Source: Lactobacillus crispatus | GTDB taxonomy: Bacteria > Bacillota > Bacilli > Lactobacillales > Lactobacillaceae | DNA: 64,000 nt | Assembly: GCF_018987235.1 (NCBI RefSeq) | Contig: NZ_CP072197.1 | Coordinates: 930,001 to 994,000 of the forward strand | Direction: 5' to 3' | Shown: one piece after another, positions 1-9,684 of the stretch | How the letters are laid out: every line of letters begins with the position of its first letter | Numbering within the stretch: position 1 is the first letter of the stretch | Notes under the pieces: model-generated | What the model saw: the letters and a program-made list of their open reading frames with translations, nothing else | Database searches by the model: none | Told to the model about the DNA's origin: nothing | Position numbers and translations under genes: made by a program

Positions 1-513
1 ACTGATCGTGGCACAATTATGGTTGATGATTATCTAAGAACTAACGTAGAAAATGTTTGGGCAATTGGTGATGTCAAAGGCGGTCCGCAATTTACCTATA
101 TTTCACTTGATGATTTCCGGATTATCAAGGATCAATTATATGGGGATGCTCAAAGAAGAGTCAGTGATCGAATCAATGTACCATACAGTGTATTCATTAC
201 GCCGACATTATCTCGCGTCGGCTTGAATGAAAAGGAAGCAAAATCCCAAAATATCAAATATGAATTAAAGAAACTGCCAGTAACTGCAATTCCTAAGGCT
301 CAAGTATTGAAGGATCCACGCGGTTTATTTAAAGCATTAATTAATCCTGCAAACAACCAAATTCTTGGCGTCACTCTTTATGGTGCCGAATCTTATGAGC
401 TAATTAATCAAATTAGTATGGCAATGAAAATGAAGATTCCAGCAAATATTTTGCGTGATCAAATCTATACTCACCCAACAATGAGCGAAAGTTTTAACGA
501 TTTATTCAAGTAG
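1..513 (+). CDS. FAD-dependent pyridine nucleotide-disulfide oxidoreductase, C-terminal part
   Basis: The reading frame is open from base 1, so the gene begins before the window and only about 170 C-terminal residues are seen. The segment TNVENVWAIGDVKGGPQFTY is the second FAD-binding motif (GD) of class I flavin disulfide reductases. The rest is the dimerisation domain, ending in HPTMSESFNDLF, where the His-Pro pair is the usual active-site base region. Family members move electrons from NAD(P)H through FAD and a CXXXXC disulfide to a substrate; the CXXXXC part is outside the window. Glutathione, mercuric and RclA/hypothiocyanite-type reductases share this tail, so the substrate cannot be told. 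A strong terminator follows directly. Confidence 0.85.
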   Translation, partial: TDRGTIMVDDYLRTNVENVWAIGDVKGGPQFTYISLDDFRIIKDQLYGDAQRRVSDRINVPYSVFITPTLSRVGLNEKEAKSQNIKYELKKLPVTAIPKAQVLKDPRGLFKALINPANNQILGVTLYGAESYELINQISMAMKMKIPANILRDQIYTHPTMSESFNDLFK

Positions 514-514
514 A

Positions 515-556
515 AAAACACCTCGTGTCTACAGATAATGACATGAGGTGTTTTTA
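515..556. terminator. Bidirectional rho-independent terminator
   Basis: AAAACACCTCGTGTC and GACATGAGGTGTTTT form a long stem around a short loop, with A-runs and T-runs on both sides. It serves the oxidoreductase on the plus strand and the convergent DUF871 gene on the minus strand. Confidence 0.85.
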
Positions 557-1651
557 TTATTTGTTACCGATTAATTTAAATTTTGACCATGGTTTAATAA
601 AGTCGAGCAGGAATAATTCGTCTGATCTAATAGAACCGACTTTGTTCATCCTTGATTCCTTATGAGGTTCAAGGACAATTTGTAGTTCATTTTTGTAATG
701 ACCAAAGTTGTCGTTACCAATGATAATATCTCCGCGTTGGAATTCTACATTGTTGTCGTGTACTGGATTAGGAATATCTGCATAAGTTACACGGGGCATG
801 GTTGAACGAATTACATCCTTAGTGATATCACCACGGCGGAAATGTTGAGGCGCTTCTACGATAGTTTTCTCAATCTTATTAACATCAGTAACGTAGTTTA
901 CGTGCAACATCAATTGATAGCGATTAACTTTAGATAAGGCTTTTAACTCGGCTTCACTGGCATAAGCATTACCGATGATTACATCATCAATCAACCCAGA
1001 AGCCCAGAGATGCATTGCTTGCACATCAATTGGTAAATTACGGTCTTGCTCAAGCGTTGGTAAACCATCTTCCACGTTCCAAGGTCCCATTTGACCTACT
1101 TGACTTGAGACAAAAGCGGCTGAATGAATGCCAAACTTTTTGAAGCGTTCAGAACAAGCGATAAAGAAGTCGTAAGGTAAGCCAGTACCGCGTTGAGGAT
1201 AAAAATTGTGACAGCCATAAATAAACGGTGTATTAGCTTGGTAAGAAATAATATTGTTAAGATAGTCAACATTATTACTCATGTTGAGTTCAATGATTAG
1301 ACCATATGGGTTGTAAGAAAGCATTGCTTCAATTGCACCATCAAATGTTGTGTCAAGACGGATGCCTGCTGCACCAATATCAGCAAAAAATTTCAGGTCA
1401 TCATAGCTGACACCTAGTTGTTTGAAGATTGCAGGATTAACATCTAAAAAAGTTTGAAATCCCAATTTATTGCCATATTCAATGATTTTTTTATACTTAG
1501 CTTTGGTTTCTTCAGGGCTGCCTTGTACTTCAAGCATACTCATGAAGATACGAGAAAAGCCATATTTGTGAGCTAAGTCCAGATAGTGAGCGTTGCCTTC
1601 AAATTTGCTGTGGCCTGGATAAATTGACAGACCTAAAGATCTCATTGTCAT
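557..1651 (-). CDS. MupG-like (DUF871) TIM-barrel protein
   Basis: A 364-residue protein whose start (RSLGLSIYPGHSKFEGN) and TIM-barrel-like N-terminal two thirds, with a smaller C-terminal domain, match the DUF871/MupG family. The characterised member, MupG of Staphylococcus, is a cytoplasmic 6-phospho-N-acetylmuramidase that splits MurNAc-6P-GlcNAc during recycling of cell-wall sugars. The start at 1651 is supported by GAGGT seven bases upstream. No PTS transporter or murQ-like gene is adjacent, so the recycling role is taken only from the family. The protein has full family length and no visible damage. Confidence 0.8.
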   Translation of the reverse strand: MTMRSLGLSIYPGHSKFEGNAHYLDLAHKYGFSRIFMSMLEVQGSPEETKAKYKKIIEYGNKLGFQTFLDVNPAIFKQLGVSYDDLKFFADIGAAGIRLDTTFDGAIEAMLSYNPYGLIIELNMSNNVDYLNNIISYQANTPFIYGCHNFYPQRGTGLPYDFFIACSERFKKFGIHSAAFVSSQVGQMGPWNVEDGLPTLEQDRNLPIDVQAMHLWASGLIDDVIIGNAYASEAELKALSKVNRYQLMLHVNYVTDVNKIEKTIVEAPQHFRRGDITKDVIRSTMPRVTYADIPNPVHDNNVEFQRGDIIIGNDNFGHYKNELQIVLEPHKESRMNKVGSIRSDELFLLDFIKPWSKFKLIGNK

Positions 1652-1825
1652 AATAGTACCTCATTTTTGATAATTGTCTATACCAATTATATGATATTTT
1701 TTATTATAGGTCTAGTCCAAAAGCGACGAGATAGTTTATATTTTGGTAGGGTGTCTCGCTACGTTTTTAATTAAGCAGGTGTTATATTTAAAGTACAGGG
1801 TATGTGTTAAGAAGGAGAAATTAAG

Positions 1826-2369
1826 ATGGATAATTTTGATCAAGAATCTGGTCAACAGCAATATGCTAATGATTCAGGATTAAATGTTTTTTTAGCAAAA
1901 TATATGGTTATATGGCCTTAGCGGTTTTCGTTTCAGCAATTAGTGCATATTTGACAATGACGGTTTTTGCGGGACCTATCTCTGCCTTTATTGCACAACA
2001 CCAATTGTTTACGGCGTTACCTTTGCTTTTATTGCAGGTGCCTATAGTGGACAAAATATTGCTTCAGCATTTGTAGCTTCGGCAACCGTCTTTGTAACAA
2101 TGGCGATTTTAGGAACAATTACCAAAAAAGATTTGAGTCGAATAGGGTCCTATGCTTCTGCTGCGTTAATTGGGTTGATTGTAGCCATGTTAGTTAATTT
2201 GTTTTTACATAATCCAATCATTGACTACGTTTTTTCGATTATTGCTGTGATTATATTTACTATTTTAACTGCGTGGGATGCACAAAGAATGAAAGATATT
2301 TATTTACAATATGGTGATGATCTTTCAACTAATGGGCTTGCAGTTTTAGGTGCAAATGAAGATAAGTAA
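1826..2369 (+). pseudogene. BAX inhibitor-1 (BI-1/YccA-like) membrane protein, frameshifted
   Basis: A good site (GAAGGAG) precedes ATG at 1826 and the frame reads MDNFDQESGQQQYANDSG. It breaks near 1897, where gca-aaa-tat would give the family sequence AKIYGYMALAVF if one more A were present. It breaks again near 2003, where CACCAATTG needs one more C to give QHPIVYGVTF. Downstream the frame is clean to 2369 and keeps several membrane segments plus the typical WDAQRMKDIY end. BI-1 proteins are about 230-residue, seven-helix membrane proteins linked to ion leak and stress. Both lesions are one-base losses in short homopolymers, so sequencing error is as likely as true gene loss. Confidence 0.75.
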
Positions 2370-2456
2370 TTGAAACTAGTTTCTAATAAACGTAGGAACA
2401 CTTCATATATAAGCGTATACTATATAAATATAGTGACATATTAAGGGAGTGTTTTT

Positions 2457-2771
2457 ATGAAAAGATGCAAGAATTGGGTTGTGACTATTGTTGCATTGCT
2501 GATGTTAGTGGGAGAAATCAGTGTTCTGCCTGCAAATTTGCAGGGGTCGACATCAGTTGTTAATGCAGCTATTCATCACAGAAGGAGAAAGCATCAATAT
2601 CGTGATAAAACTAAGATTTATACCGGTAATTACAGAATTGTTGGTAATAAACGATCAAAAATCTTTCACGTAATGCGCGGTCATAATTATCGAATGAATC
2701 GTGAAAATGCGGTTTTCTTCAAGAGTAAAGCAGCAGCACGTGCAGCAGGATATCGTGAATCAAAAAGATAA
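2457..2771 (+). CDS. Small secreted protein with sunset-type C-terminal domain
   Basis: 104 residues. A signal peptide (basic MKRCKN, hydrophobic VVTIVALLMLVGEISV, cleavage expected near VNAA) is followed by a very basic linker (HHRRRKHQYRDK). The final 40 residues (IVGNKRSKIFHVMRGHNYRMN...VFFKSKAAARAAGYRES) follow the pattern of the small domain found at the end of secreted nucleases and Ada-like metal-binding modules, in which a residue trace is read as GNKRSKIYH...FxSxxEAxxAGYR. The usual cysteine between the halves is missing here. It is a single-gene unit with AGGGAG upstream and a terminator just after the stop. The function is unknown; DNA or surface binding is a guess from charge. Confidence 0.7.
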   Translation: MKRCKNWVVTIVALLMLVGEISVLPANLQGSTSVVNAAIHHRRRKHQYRDKTKIYTGNYRIVGNKRSKIFHVMRGHNYRMNRENAVFFKSKAAARAAGYRESKR

Positions 2772-2773
2772 AT

Positions 2774-2817
2774 TAAAAGACTTCTAAGAGTTCAAAGTTC
2801 CTAGAAGTCTTTTAATT
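2774..2817. terminator. Bidirectional rho-independent terminator
   Basis: TTAAAAGACTTCTA and TAGAAGTCTTTTAA pair almost perfectly around a loop, flanked by A- and T-rich tracts. It separates the small secreted protein from the convergent ATPase gene. Confidence 0.8.
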
Positions 2818-2838
2818 TATAAAATTTATGGTAATAAT

Positions 2839-5112
2839 CTATCTGTTTTTCATCACAGGTTGGTAAATTAAGTCGATTATTATGGCAGCAATAATCGCTA
2901 CAATTACGGTGATTGCTAGATTTTGAATAGAAATTTGGACCATTGCCCAACCACAAAGAGCTAAGATAAAGGTCAATAGAACATCTGCAATTTGAACACT
3001 ACCAACCAACTTGGATGGGTAATCTTGCCAAAAGTACTTACGAGTTCTAGTAATCAAAACAATCAACATTGCGCTAAGAACTAGGTATACGTAAACCATA
3101 GTAGAAACAGCACCGTGACTCCAACCGTGTGTGTTTAAGAACCAAACAAACCCAATACCAATTAAAGTCCAACCAGCAGCTAGTGAAAAGGCGATCTTAG
3201 CAAGCTTAGCCATATTCCAGTTTTCTGGCTTATAAGTAATGTGAGTCCGGTCCGTCCCAATCATCATCGTAACCATATTGTTCATAATGGTATAGATAAC
3301 CATTGCATTCAAGGCCATTGGGATGTAGTCAAAGAAAAGATAGCCAAAAGTTAACAGCATCGTTAATTCAGCAGTTCTAGCAAGCTTGGTTAGTGACCAA
3401 GTAGTCATTCTTTGGTATACGCGATGTCCAGCGTCTAAAATTTTAACAATTGAGCCTAGACCATCGTCTAGTAATACCATTTTACCCGAACGCTTAGCTA
3501 CGTCAGCAGCATTTGAAACCGCGATTCCTACTTCAGCTTGTTTTAATGCAGGTGCGTCGTTAACTCCGTCACCAGTCATCCCTACGATATAGCCTTTTTC
3601 TTGGAAAAGCTTTACCATCTTGAGTTTATCTTCTGGTAAAACATCAGCAATACCGGCCAAATCATTAATATCAGTATTTTCATTGAAATCGTGAATCGAA
3701 ATTACTTCACCAGTTAAATCAACTTGTTCTGCCACTGCAGCAGCGGTCTTTTGATTGTCACCAGTTAACATAATTGGGCGAACGCCACGTTTCTTGAGTT
3801 CAGCCAAAGCTGCTTTAGAGTCTGTTCTAACTTTATCTTGTAAGATGAAGACACCAGCTAACTTATCGTCAATCAAGACTGCCACTGAGCGTCCTGCCTT
3901 GAAATTAATTCCAGAAATTTCTTCATCGGCATGTTTATCGATCAAGGATAATTGCTTAAATGAACCAAGCTTTACATTATGTCCAGCAACATCAGCCATA
4001 GAATAACCAGTGTCAGAAGTAAATGGAGTAAAGTTTTCAGCATTCATGACTGGAATGTTATTTTCTACTAAGTATTCATCGATTGCTGTATCGATAATAC
4101 CAGCATTACGTTTATCAGTTGCGGCTCCAGCTAAAGCAAGCACGTCTTTATCAGGCAAGTCACTTAGATCAGTCCAAGCGGCCACGGCAGTTTTGTTTTC
4201 CGTAATTGTTCCAGTCTTATCGAGTAAAAGCAAGTTCAAGTTAGCTGCGTCCTGAATTCCAGTTAGGTCAGAAGTCAGGACCCCTTCTTTACTTAAGCGG
4301 GTTGCTTCAAATGAGTTGGATAAAGCAAAAGTTGATGGCATTGCTACAGGAATTGAAGCAATAAACATCATTGCCAGGAATGGCAACATATTAATAAAGG
4401 TATTGAAATTACCGCCTTTGAAGAAGGAGGCGATAATAATAACTAAGGTTAAAACACCATCTAGTAAGCAAAGGTAGTAGATAATCTTAGTCAAAAGTTG
4501 TTGTAAGTGACCAGGAGCAGCGGAATTGTTGATCAAATTAATCGTCTTACCGCTTCTAGAATCTTTACCTGTAGCAGTAACAACAGCTAGGCCATCACCT
4601 TCAACAACTGTAGTACCGGCAAAGGCGGTGTCATCAATTGCTTTCTTAACTGGTTTAGATTCACCTGTAATTGAGCTTTCATCACAAGCTAAGTTACCGT
4701 CAACAATTTTAACATCTGCTGCGAGTACGTCCCCGCGTTTAAGTGAGATTAAATCGCCTTTAACTAGTTGTTTAGAATCAAGTTTGATCCACTTGCCATC
4801 GCGTTCAACTGATACAGTAGGAGTCAACTTGTGTGAAATATTATTTAAAACTCGTCTTGATTGCTTTTTCTTAGATGCACCGTTAAATGCAGCAAATAAA
4901 AGCATCAACAACACGAATAATGATTGGACCCATTTGCCCAAGATACATTCTAGAATTAAAGCAGCTTCTAGAATCCAAGCGGATAGGTTCCATAACTTAG
5001 ACAAGAACTCTTTAAAGAAATTGTATTCAGGCTCTGGTACTTCATTTAAGCCATCTTCTTTTAAGCGCTTGTCTGCTTCGGCTTGAGTTAAGCCGTGAAA
5101 TTTATCAGACAT
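2839..5112 (-). CDS. P-type cation-transporting ATPase, P3A (proton-ATPase-like) subfamily
   Basis: 757 residues with the full P-type layout: a short N-terminal cation-ATPase motif (FHGLTQAEADKRL), two helices, the actuator motif DESSITGESKP, the phosphorylation motif DKTGTIT (Asp acceptor), the hinge MTGDGVNDAPAL, and six C-terminal helices. The short length and the lack of heavy-metal cysteines put it with plasma-membrane H+-ATPases of the P3A type. In lactobacilli this branch has also been linked to Mn2+ transport, so the ion is undecided. A single gene with GGAGGG before ATG, divergent from the LysR gene with about 130 bp between them. Confidence 0.85.
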   Translation of the reverse strand: MSDKFHGLTQAEADKRLKEDGLNEVPEPEYNFFKEFLSKLWNLSAWILEAALILECILGKWVQSLFVLLMLLFAAFNGASKKKQSRRVLNNISHKLTPTVSVERDGKWIKLDSKQLVKGDLISLKRGDVLAADVKIVDGNLACDESSITGESKPVKKAIDDTAFAGTTVVEGDGLAVVTATGKDSRSGKTINLINNSAAPGHLQQLLTKIIYYLCLLDGVLTLVIIIASFFKGGNFNTFINMLPFLAMMFIASIPVAMPSTFALSNSFEATRLSKEGVLTSDLTGIQDAANLNLLLLDKTGTITENKTAVAAWTDLSDLPDKDVLALAGAATDKRNAGIIDTAIDEYLVENNIPVMNAENFTPFTSDTGYSMADVAGHNVKLGSFKQLSLIDKHADEEISGINFKAGRSVAVLIDDKLAGVFILQDKVRTDSKAALAELKKRGVRPIMLTGDNQKTAAAVAEQVDLTGEVISIHDFNENTDINDLAGIADVLPEDKLKMVKLFQEKGYIVGMTGDGVNDAPALKQAEVGIAVSNAADVAKRSGKMVLLDDGLGSIVKILDAGHRVYQRMTTWSLTKLARTAELTMLLTFGYLFFDYIPMALNAMVIYTIMNNMVTMMIGTDRTHITYKPENWNMAKLAKIAFSLAAGWTLIGIGFVWFLNTHGWSHGAVSTMVYVYLVLSAMLIVLITRTRKYFWQDYPSKLVGSVQIADVLLTFILALCGWAMVQISIQNLAITVIVAIIAAIIIDLIYQPVMKNR

Positions 5113-5240
5113 TATTTTCCCTCCAAATCTACCTTAATAAGGTAGCACAGATATTGCTATGAATAAAATACTAAAATACAATATAAGATATTAAATATTT
5201 TAATATCACTATCAATTGAAATAAAAAAAGGATAAATAAT

Positions 5241-6089
5241 ATGAATCTAAAACAGTTACGTTATTTTCTAGTTGTAGCAGAAGAAAAGCAGATTACAGCA
5301 GCTGCTAAGCGCTTGTATATTGCACAGCCACCATTAAGCTATCAATTAAAACAATTAGAGAAAGAGTTGGGCGCGCAATTATTTAAAAGAACGGCACATG
5401 GTATTGAGCTAACTGATGTGGGACAAATTTTTCAAAGCTATGCCAATGAAATTATTTCTCTAGCTCAAAATGCTGAAAACCAAGTACATAAGACTATTTC
5501 CGGTGAATTGGGAACGATTGCAATTGGAATGGCATCTTCCTCAACGGGCTTGATACCAATGAATTCTTTTAATGAATTACGAAAATATTATCCGGAAATT
5601 TCTTTTGATATTTATGAAGATAATACTTATGGCATCCTGGATAAATTAGAAAAAAAGACAATCGATCTAGGCATTGTACGAACGCCTTACAACCAGACAG
5701 GTTTAAATACTAAGACTTTAACAACTGAAAAAATGATGGCTATTAGTGTAGACCCAGATTTTCAGCAAAAAAAAGAATTACGCATTAAAGATCTAGCAGA
5801 TCAGCCATTGATTATTTATCGCCGCTTTGAGGATATTTTTAATCAAACTTTTGCACATCATGGGCTTAAGCCATTTTATGCGGTTAAGTGTGATGATTCA
5901 CGGACAGCAATTACTTGGGCCAAGAGAAAAATGGGAGTAGCGCTAGTACCAGAATCAATTGCGACAACTTATGCCCAAGAAAATATGATCGCAATTAAAC
6001 ATGCTAATTGGATAACACATTTGCAGCTGGTTTGGCGTAAAGATCATCAAGTTACACCTTTAATGAAAAAAATCATTGATGCAATATGA
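5241..6089 (+). CDS. LysR-family transcriptional regulator
   Basis: 282 residues. The N-terminal winged helix-turn-helix is typical (MNLKQLRYFLVVAEEKQITAAAKRL, then QPPLSYQLKQLEKELGAQLFKR at about residues 30-50). It is followed by a two-lobe effector-binding domain. It is divergent from the P-type ATPase and directly upstream of the arc cluster, so either could be its target; the sequence does not decide. The start is preceded by AAAAAAGGAT. The protein looks intact although the downstream arginine genes are broken. Confidence 0.88.
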   Translation: MNLKQLRYFLVVAEEKQITAAAKRLYIAQPPLSYQLKQLEKELGAQLFKRTAHGIELTDVGQIFQSYANEIISLAQNAENQVHKTISGELGTIAIGMASSSTGLIPMNSFNELRKYYPEISFDIYEDNTYGILDKLEKKTIDLGIVRTPYNQTGLNTKTLTTEKMMAISVDPDFQQKKELRIKDLADQPLIIYRRFEDIFNQTFAHHGLKPFYAVKCDDSRTAITWAKRKMGVALVPESIATTYAQENMIAIKHANWITHLQLVWRKDHQVTPLMKKIIDAI

Positions 6090-6125
6090 TAATACTGTAA
6101 CTTTTGCCTAATTGATCCATAATAA

Positions 6126-6140
6126 ATGTAAACGGATACA
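6126..6140 (+). promoter_or_regulatory. Catabolite-responsive element (cre) before arcA
   Basis: ATGTAAACGGATACA fits every fixed position of the CcpA operator consensus WTGNAANCGNWNNCA. It lies 23 bases before the arcA start, where bound CcpA would block transcription. Arginine deiminase operons of lactic acid bacteria are known to be under carbon catabolite control. Confidence 0.75.
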
Positions 6141-7002
6141 ATAATTAATAGAAGGTGGTTGAATGTCGAGTCCGATTCATGTTTATTCAGAAATTGGTAA
6201 GTTAAAAACGGTGATGTTACATCGACCGGGAAAAGAACTAGAAAATCTAGCCCCAGATATTTTGCATCGAATGTTAATTGACGATATTCCTTATCTGAAG
6301 ATTGCCCAAGAAGAACATGATGCTTTTGCGCATGTATTGAGGCAGCAGGGGATCAAAGTATTATATCTTGAGGATTTATTAGCAGAATCTTTAACAGATG
6401 AGAAAGTTCGTCGGGCATTCTTAGATCAGTTACTGGATGAATCAAGTATTAAAAAACAGGATCCTTTGCATCAATTATTGCTGAACTATCTCCAAGAATT
6501 GCCAACTAAGGAAATGGTAAAAACGGTGATTGCTGGAATTAGAAAAAGTGCGATTCATAATTCTACCCCATCTTTAGCAGATTTGGCTGAGGACCCAGAT
6601 TACCCTTTTTATCTTGATCCAATGCCAAATGTATATTTTACTCGAGATCAACAGGCTGCAATTGGTTCAGGGATGACCATTAACCGGATGACTTTCAGAG
6701 CTAGACGACGTGAATCATTATTTATGGAAACAATTTTGAAAAATCATCCTGATTTCAAGAACGCAACTATTCCAGTTTGGCGTGACCGTTATCATCATGG
6801 TCGCCTTGAGGGCGGGGATGAACTAGTTCTAAATAACCATGTGTTAGCTGTAGGTATTTCACAACGCACTTCTGCAACTGCAATTACTGACTTAGCTCAT
6901 AATTTATTTGGTCATTCAAGTTATGATACGATTTTAGCGATTAAGATTCCGCACAATCATGCTATGATGCACCTTGATACAGTTTTTACAATGATTAATT
7001 AT

Positions 7003-7967
7003 ACGCGTGGTGCTAGTTAAATCGTTTTAGTTAATAAAAAAATCCAATCTTGTTAGACTCGACTTGTAAATAGTAATAATAGAAAAGAGTCTGATCTGAT
7101 TGAACTGCCTTAAGCTTAAGCGTTTTAGCCACCATTTACAAGTTAGTTTTAAAGATTTAGTGATAATTTGTCGGCACTGGTATCGTTTGTATGCACCGGC
7201 TGAGTTTACTCATCGGCGAAATATTGATCAAATTAAAACTACGGACAGTCTGATTTTGGCTTTACTTATCTGGCAAGCTAAGACAGGAATTGAATCACAA
7301 AGAAGATTCTGTGAATGTTTCAATTGTTTATCACACTCACGTTTTAATCGGCGTTCACGTCAGCTATTGCAATTGATTTATCAGATACGGCAAGAAATGA
7401 ATAAAAAGGTTGACCTGAATGGACATTTCTTGATCATTGACAGCTTTCCGGTACCTGTTTGCCAACCAATTCGCAACTATCGTGCTAAAATTTTTCGCGG
7501 TTATGCCAACATTGGTTATAAGGCCACCAAGAAAATTTACTTCTATGGTTTCAAAGTTCATGCCATTGTTAGCGATGACGGTTACATTCTTGATTATGTC
7601 GTAACAAAAGCATCAGTTCATGATGCCAAGGAGACAGTTGAACTGATGGAAAATGCACATCCATCTAATTACTATCTTCTTGGCGACGAAGGCTATTTAG
7701 GCAAAGAACTGCATCAACAGCTAAAACAAATGGGTTATGAACTTTGGACACCATATCGTAAAAATATGACAGGAGCTAAAAAGCACAATGATCATCAATT
7801 GATGGCTATTCGCAGAACAATTGAAAGCGACTTTTCGCTTCTGACCTATTACAATGCCGAGAACAATCGAGCACGTAGTCTGATAGGCTTTCAAAGCCGG
7901 TTGGAAATTGCAATTTTAGCTTATAATTTGGCTTATTGTCTAGAAAGATTTAACTAGCACCACGCGT
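7003..7967 (+). mobile_element. IS982-family insertion sequence
   Basis: 965 bp. The 21-bp terminal inverted repeats are identical (start ACGCGTGGTGCTAG on both ends), and the element is bordered by a 9-bp target duplication ATTAATTAT at 6994-7002 and 7968-7976. Size, single ORF and transposase type fit IS982. The perfect repeats and clean duplication indicate a recent insertion. Confidence 0.93.
7100..7957 (+). CDS. IS982-family transposase
   Basis: 285 residues read from a TTG start; no better start lies inside the element. The family signature is clear: [22 protein letters not shown] contains the first catalytic Asp, [14 protein letters not shown] the second, and [11 protein letters not shown] the Glu of the DDE triad. 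The C-terminus reaches nearly to the right inverted repeat, as usual in IS982. The gene is complete and probably active. It lies in the same direction as the arcA gene it interrupts. Confidence 0.9.
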   Translation: MNCLKLKRFSHHLQVSFKDLVIICRHWYRLYAPAEFTHRRNIDQIKTTDSLILALLIWQAKTGIESQRRFCECFNCLSHSRFNRRSRQLLQLIYQIRQEMNKKVDLNGHFLIIDSFPVPVCQPIRNYRAKIFRGYANIGYKATKKIYFYGFKVHAIVSDDGYILDYVVTKASVHDAKETVELMENAHPSNYYLLGDEGYLGKELHQQLKQMGYELWTPYRKNMTGAKKHNDHQLMAIRRTIESDFSLLTYYNAENNRARSLIGFQSRLEIAILAYNLAYCLERFN

Positions 7968-8376
7968 ATTAATTATGATCAATTTACGGTTCATCCCTTT
8001 ATTTTAGATAAAGCCGGCAAAATTGATATTTATGTTCTACAGCCCGATGATCACAACGGTGTAAAAATTACAGAAAAGAATGATTTGGTGCAGGTTTTGA
8101 AAGAAAACTTGCATTTAAGCGAATTGGATTTAATTCCAACTGGCGGTGGTGATCCAATTGCCGCACCACGTGAGCAATGGAATGACGGCTCAAATACCTT
8201 GGCAATTGCACCAGGTGAAGTCGTTACTTATGATCGTAATTATGTATCCAATGATTTGCTAAGAAAACATGGCATCATCGTTCATGAGATTCGGTCTAGT
8301 GAACTCTCACGTGGTCGTGGCGGTCCTAGATGTATGTCGTGTCCGTTGGTTCGTGAAGATTTATAAGAGGCAAAAA

Positions 8377-9671
8377 ATGAAATATTTACAAAATGTTTTT
8401 CAAGGTAGAAGTTTTCTCGATTGTAAAGACTATACTCCAGCTGAAATTTCATATTTAATTGATTTTGCATTACATTTAAAAGAACTTAAAAAAGAGCATA
8501 TCCCGCATGAATATCTGAAAGGTAAAAATATTGCACTACTTTTTGAAAAAGCATCAACTAGAACGCGATCTGCTTTTGTAGTAGCTTGTAATGATTTAGG
8601 CGCTCATCCAGAATATCTAGGCGCAAGCGAGATCCACTTAGGTAAAAAAGAAAGCGTCAAGGATACGGCTAAAGTCCTAGGCTCAATGTATGATGGAATT
8701 GAATATCGCGGTTTTGCTCAAGAAGATGTAGAATAGCTGGCTAAATATTCTGGCGTTCCTGTTTGGAAATGGGTGATGGCCGCGATAATGTTGCCGACAG
8801 TCTTTTAGTTTGTGGCTCAATGTTAGGTGTTAATGTACATATTGTTACACCCAAGCCTTTGTTTACACATCCTGATGTACAAAAAATTGCTCAAAATTTT
8901 GCCCAAGATTCAGGTTCAAAAAATTTGATCACAGATGATATTGCTCAGGGCGTTAAAGGAGCCAATGTTGTTTATACCGATGTTTGGGTTTCGATGGGTG
9001 AAAATGATTGGTCTGAACGAATTAAATTATTAAAGCCATATACGGTCACAATGAAAATGATGCAAATGACTGGTACACCAGATGACCAATTGATCTTTAT
9101 GCATTGTTTGCCAGCTTTTCATGATCGAACAACTCAGGTGGGAGAAGAAATCTATGAAAAATATGGCTTAAATGAGATGGAAGTAACTGATGAGGTCTTT
9201 AATTCAAAGTATGCTTGGCAATTTACAGAAGCTGAAAATCGATTGCATTCAATTAAAGCAGTGATGGCGGCTACTTTAGGAAATTTATTTATTCCGATTG
9301 CCTGTGGCGGTGGTGGCATCCCTGTTATTGTGAAAGATGGGCATCTCAGAGGTGTTGCCGGCGTAATTGATAAAGATTTTTCCGCTGCTAAAATGGCAGA
9401 AGATATCAACGCTGATGAATTAGTAATTCTAACAACGGTGGATCATGCATTTTTGAATTATGGCAAAGAAAATCAACAAGCAATTGGTAAAATAAAAGCT
9501 GAACAGCTCAAACAATACCTAGCAGAAGGTTATTTCGCAGCTGGGAGTATGAAGCCTAAGATAGAAGCTGCAATTGAATTTGTAGAAAAAACAGGTAATT
9601 TAGCAATTATCACCTCTTTGAGCAATGCCAACAAACTAGCAGACGGAGTCGGCACAATCGTTTATAATTAA
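8377..9671 (+). pseudogene. Ornithine carbamoyltransferase remnant fused to carbamate kinase tail
   Basis: The start at 8377 reads [19 protein letters not shown] and keeps the carbamoyl-phosphate motif [10 protein letters not shown], so it is arcB. A TAG at 8734-8736 replaces a sense codon in [14 protein letters not shown]. Right after, about 30-35 residues between GVPVW and [11 protein letters not shown] are deleted with a change of frame. From 8768 the frame continues through [10 protein letters not shown] to the arcB end ([15 protein letters not shown]) and then runs in frame into [21 protein letters not shown], which is the last third of carbamate kinase (arcC). The first roughly 200 residues of arcC are missing. 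At least three independent lesions show long-standing decay. Confidence 0.9.
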
Positions 9672-9684
9672 CTGGGTGATAAAA

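Larger units (their letters stand above)
6163..8366 (+). pseudogene. arcA: Arginine deiminase, split by an IS982 element
   Basis: The first half (6163-7002) gives the N-terminal 280 residues. They include [13 protein letters not shown] and [11 protein letters not shown], the Asp/Glu/His pieces of the guanidine-modifying active site, and [19 protein letters not shown]. The frame resumes at 7968 after the insertion and runs through [20 protein letters not shown] to [15 protein letters not shown], which holds the catalytic Cys. The enzyme turns arginine into citrulline and ammonia. A 9-bp direct duplication (ATTAATTAT) flanks the insert, and removing insert and one copy restores a full-length gene of about 411 residues. 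Function is lost as it stands; the split protein lacks the catalytic Cys. Confidence 0.92.

Noticed and set aside
4526..5086. 186-codon plus-strand ORF inside the P-type ATPase gene
   Set aside because: Antisense shadow of a conserved gene; no start signals or family features.
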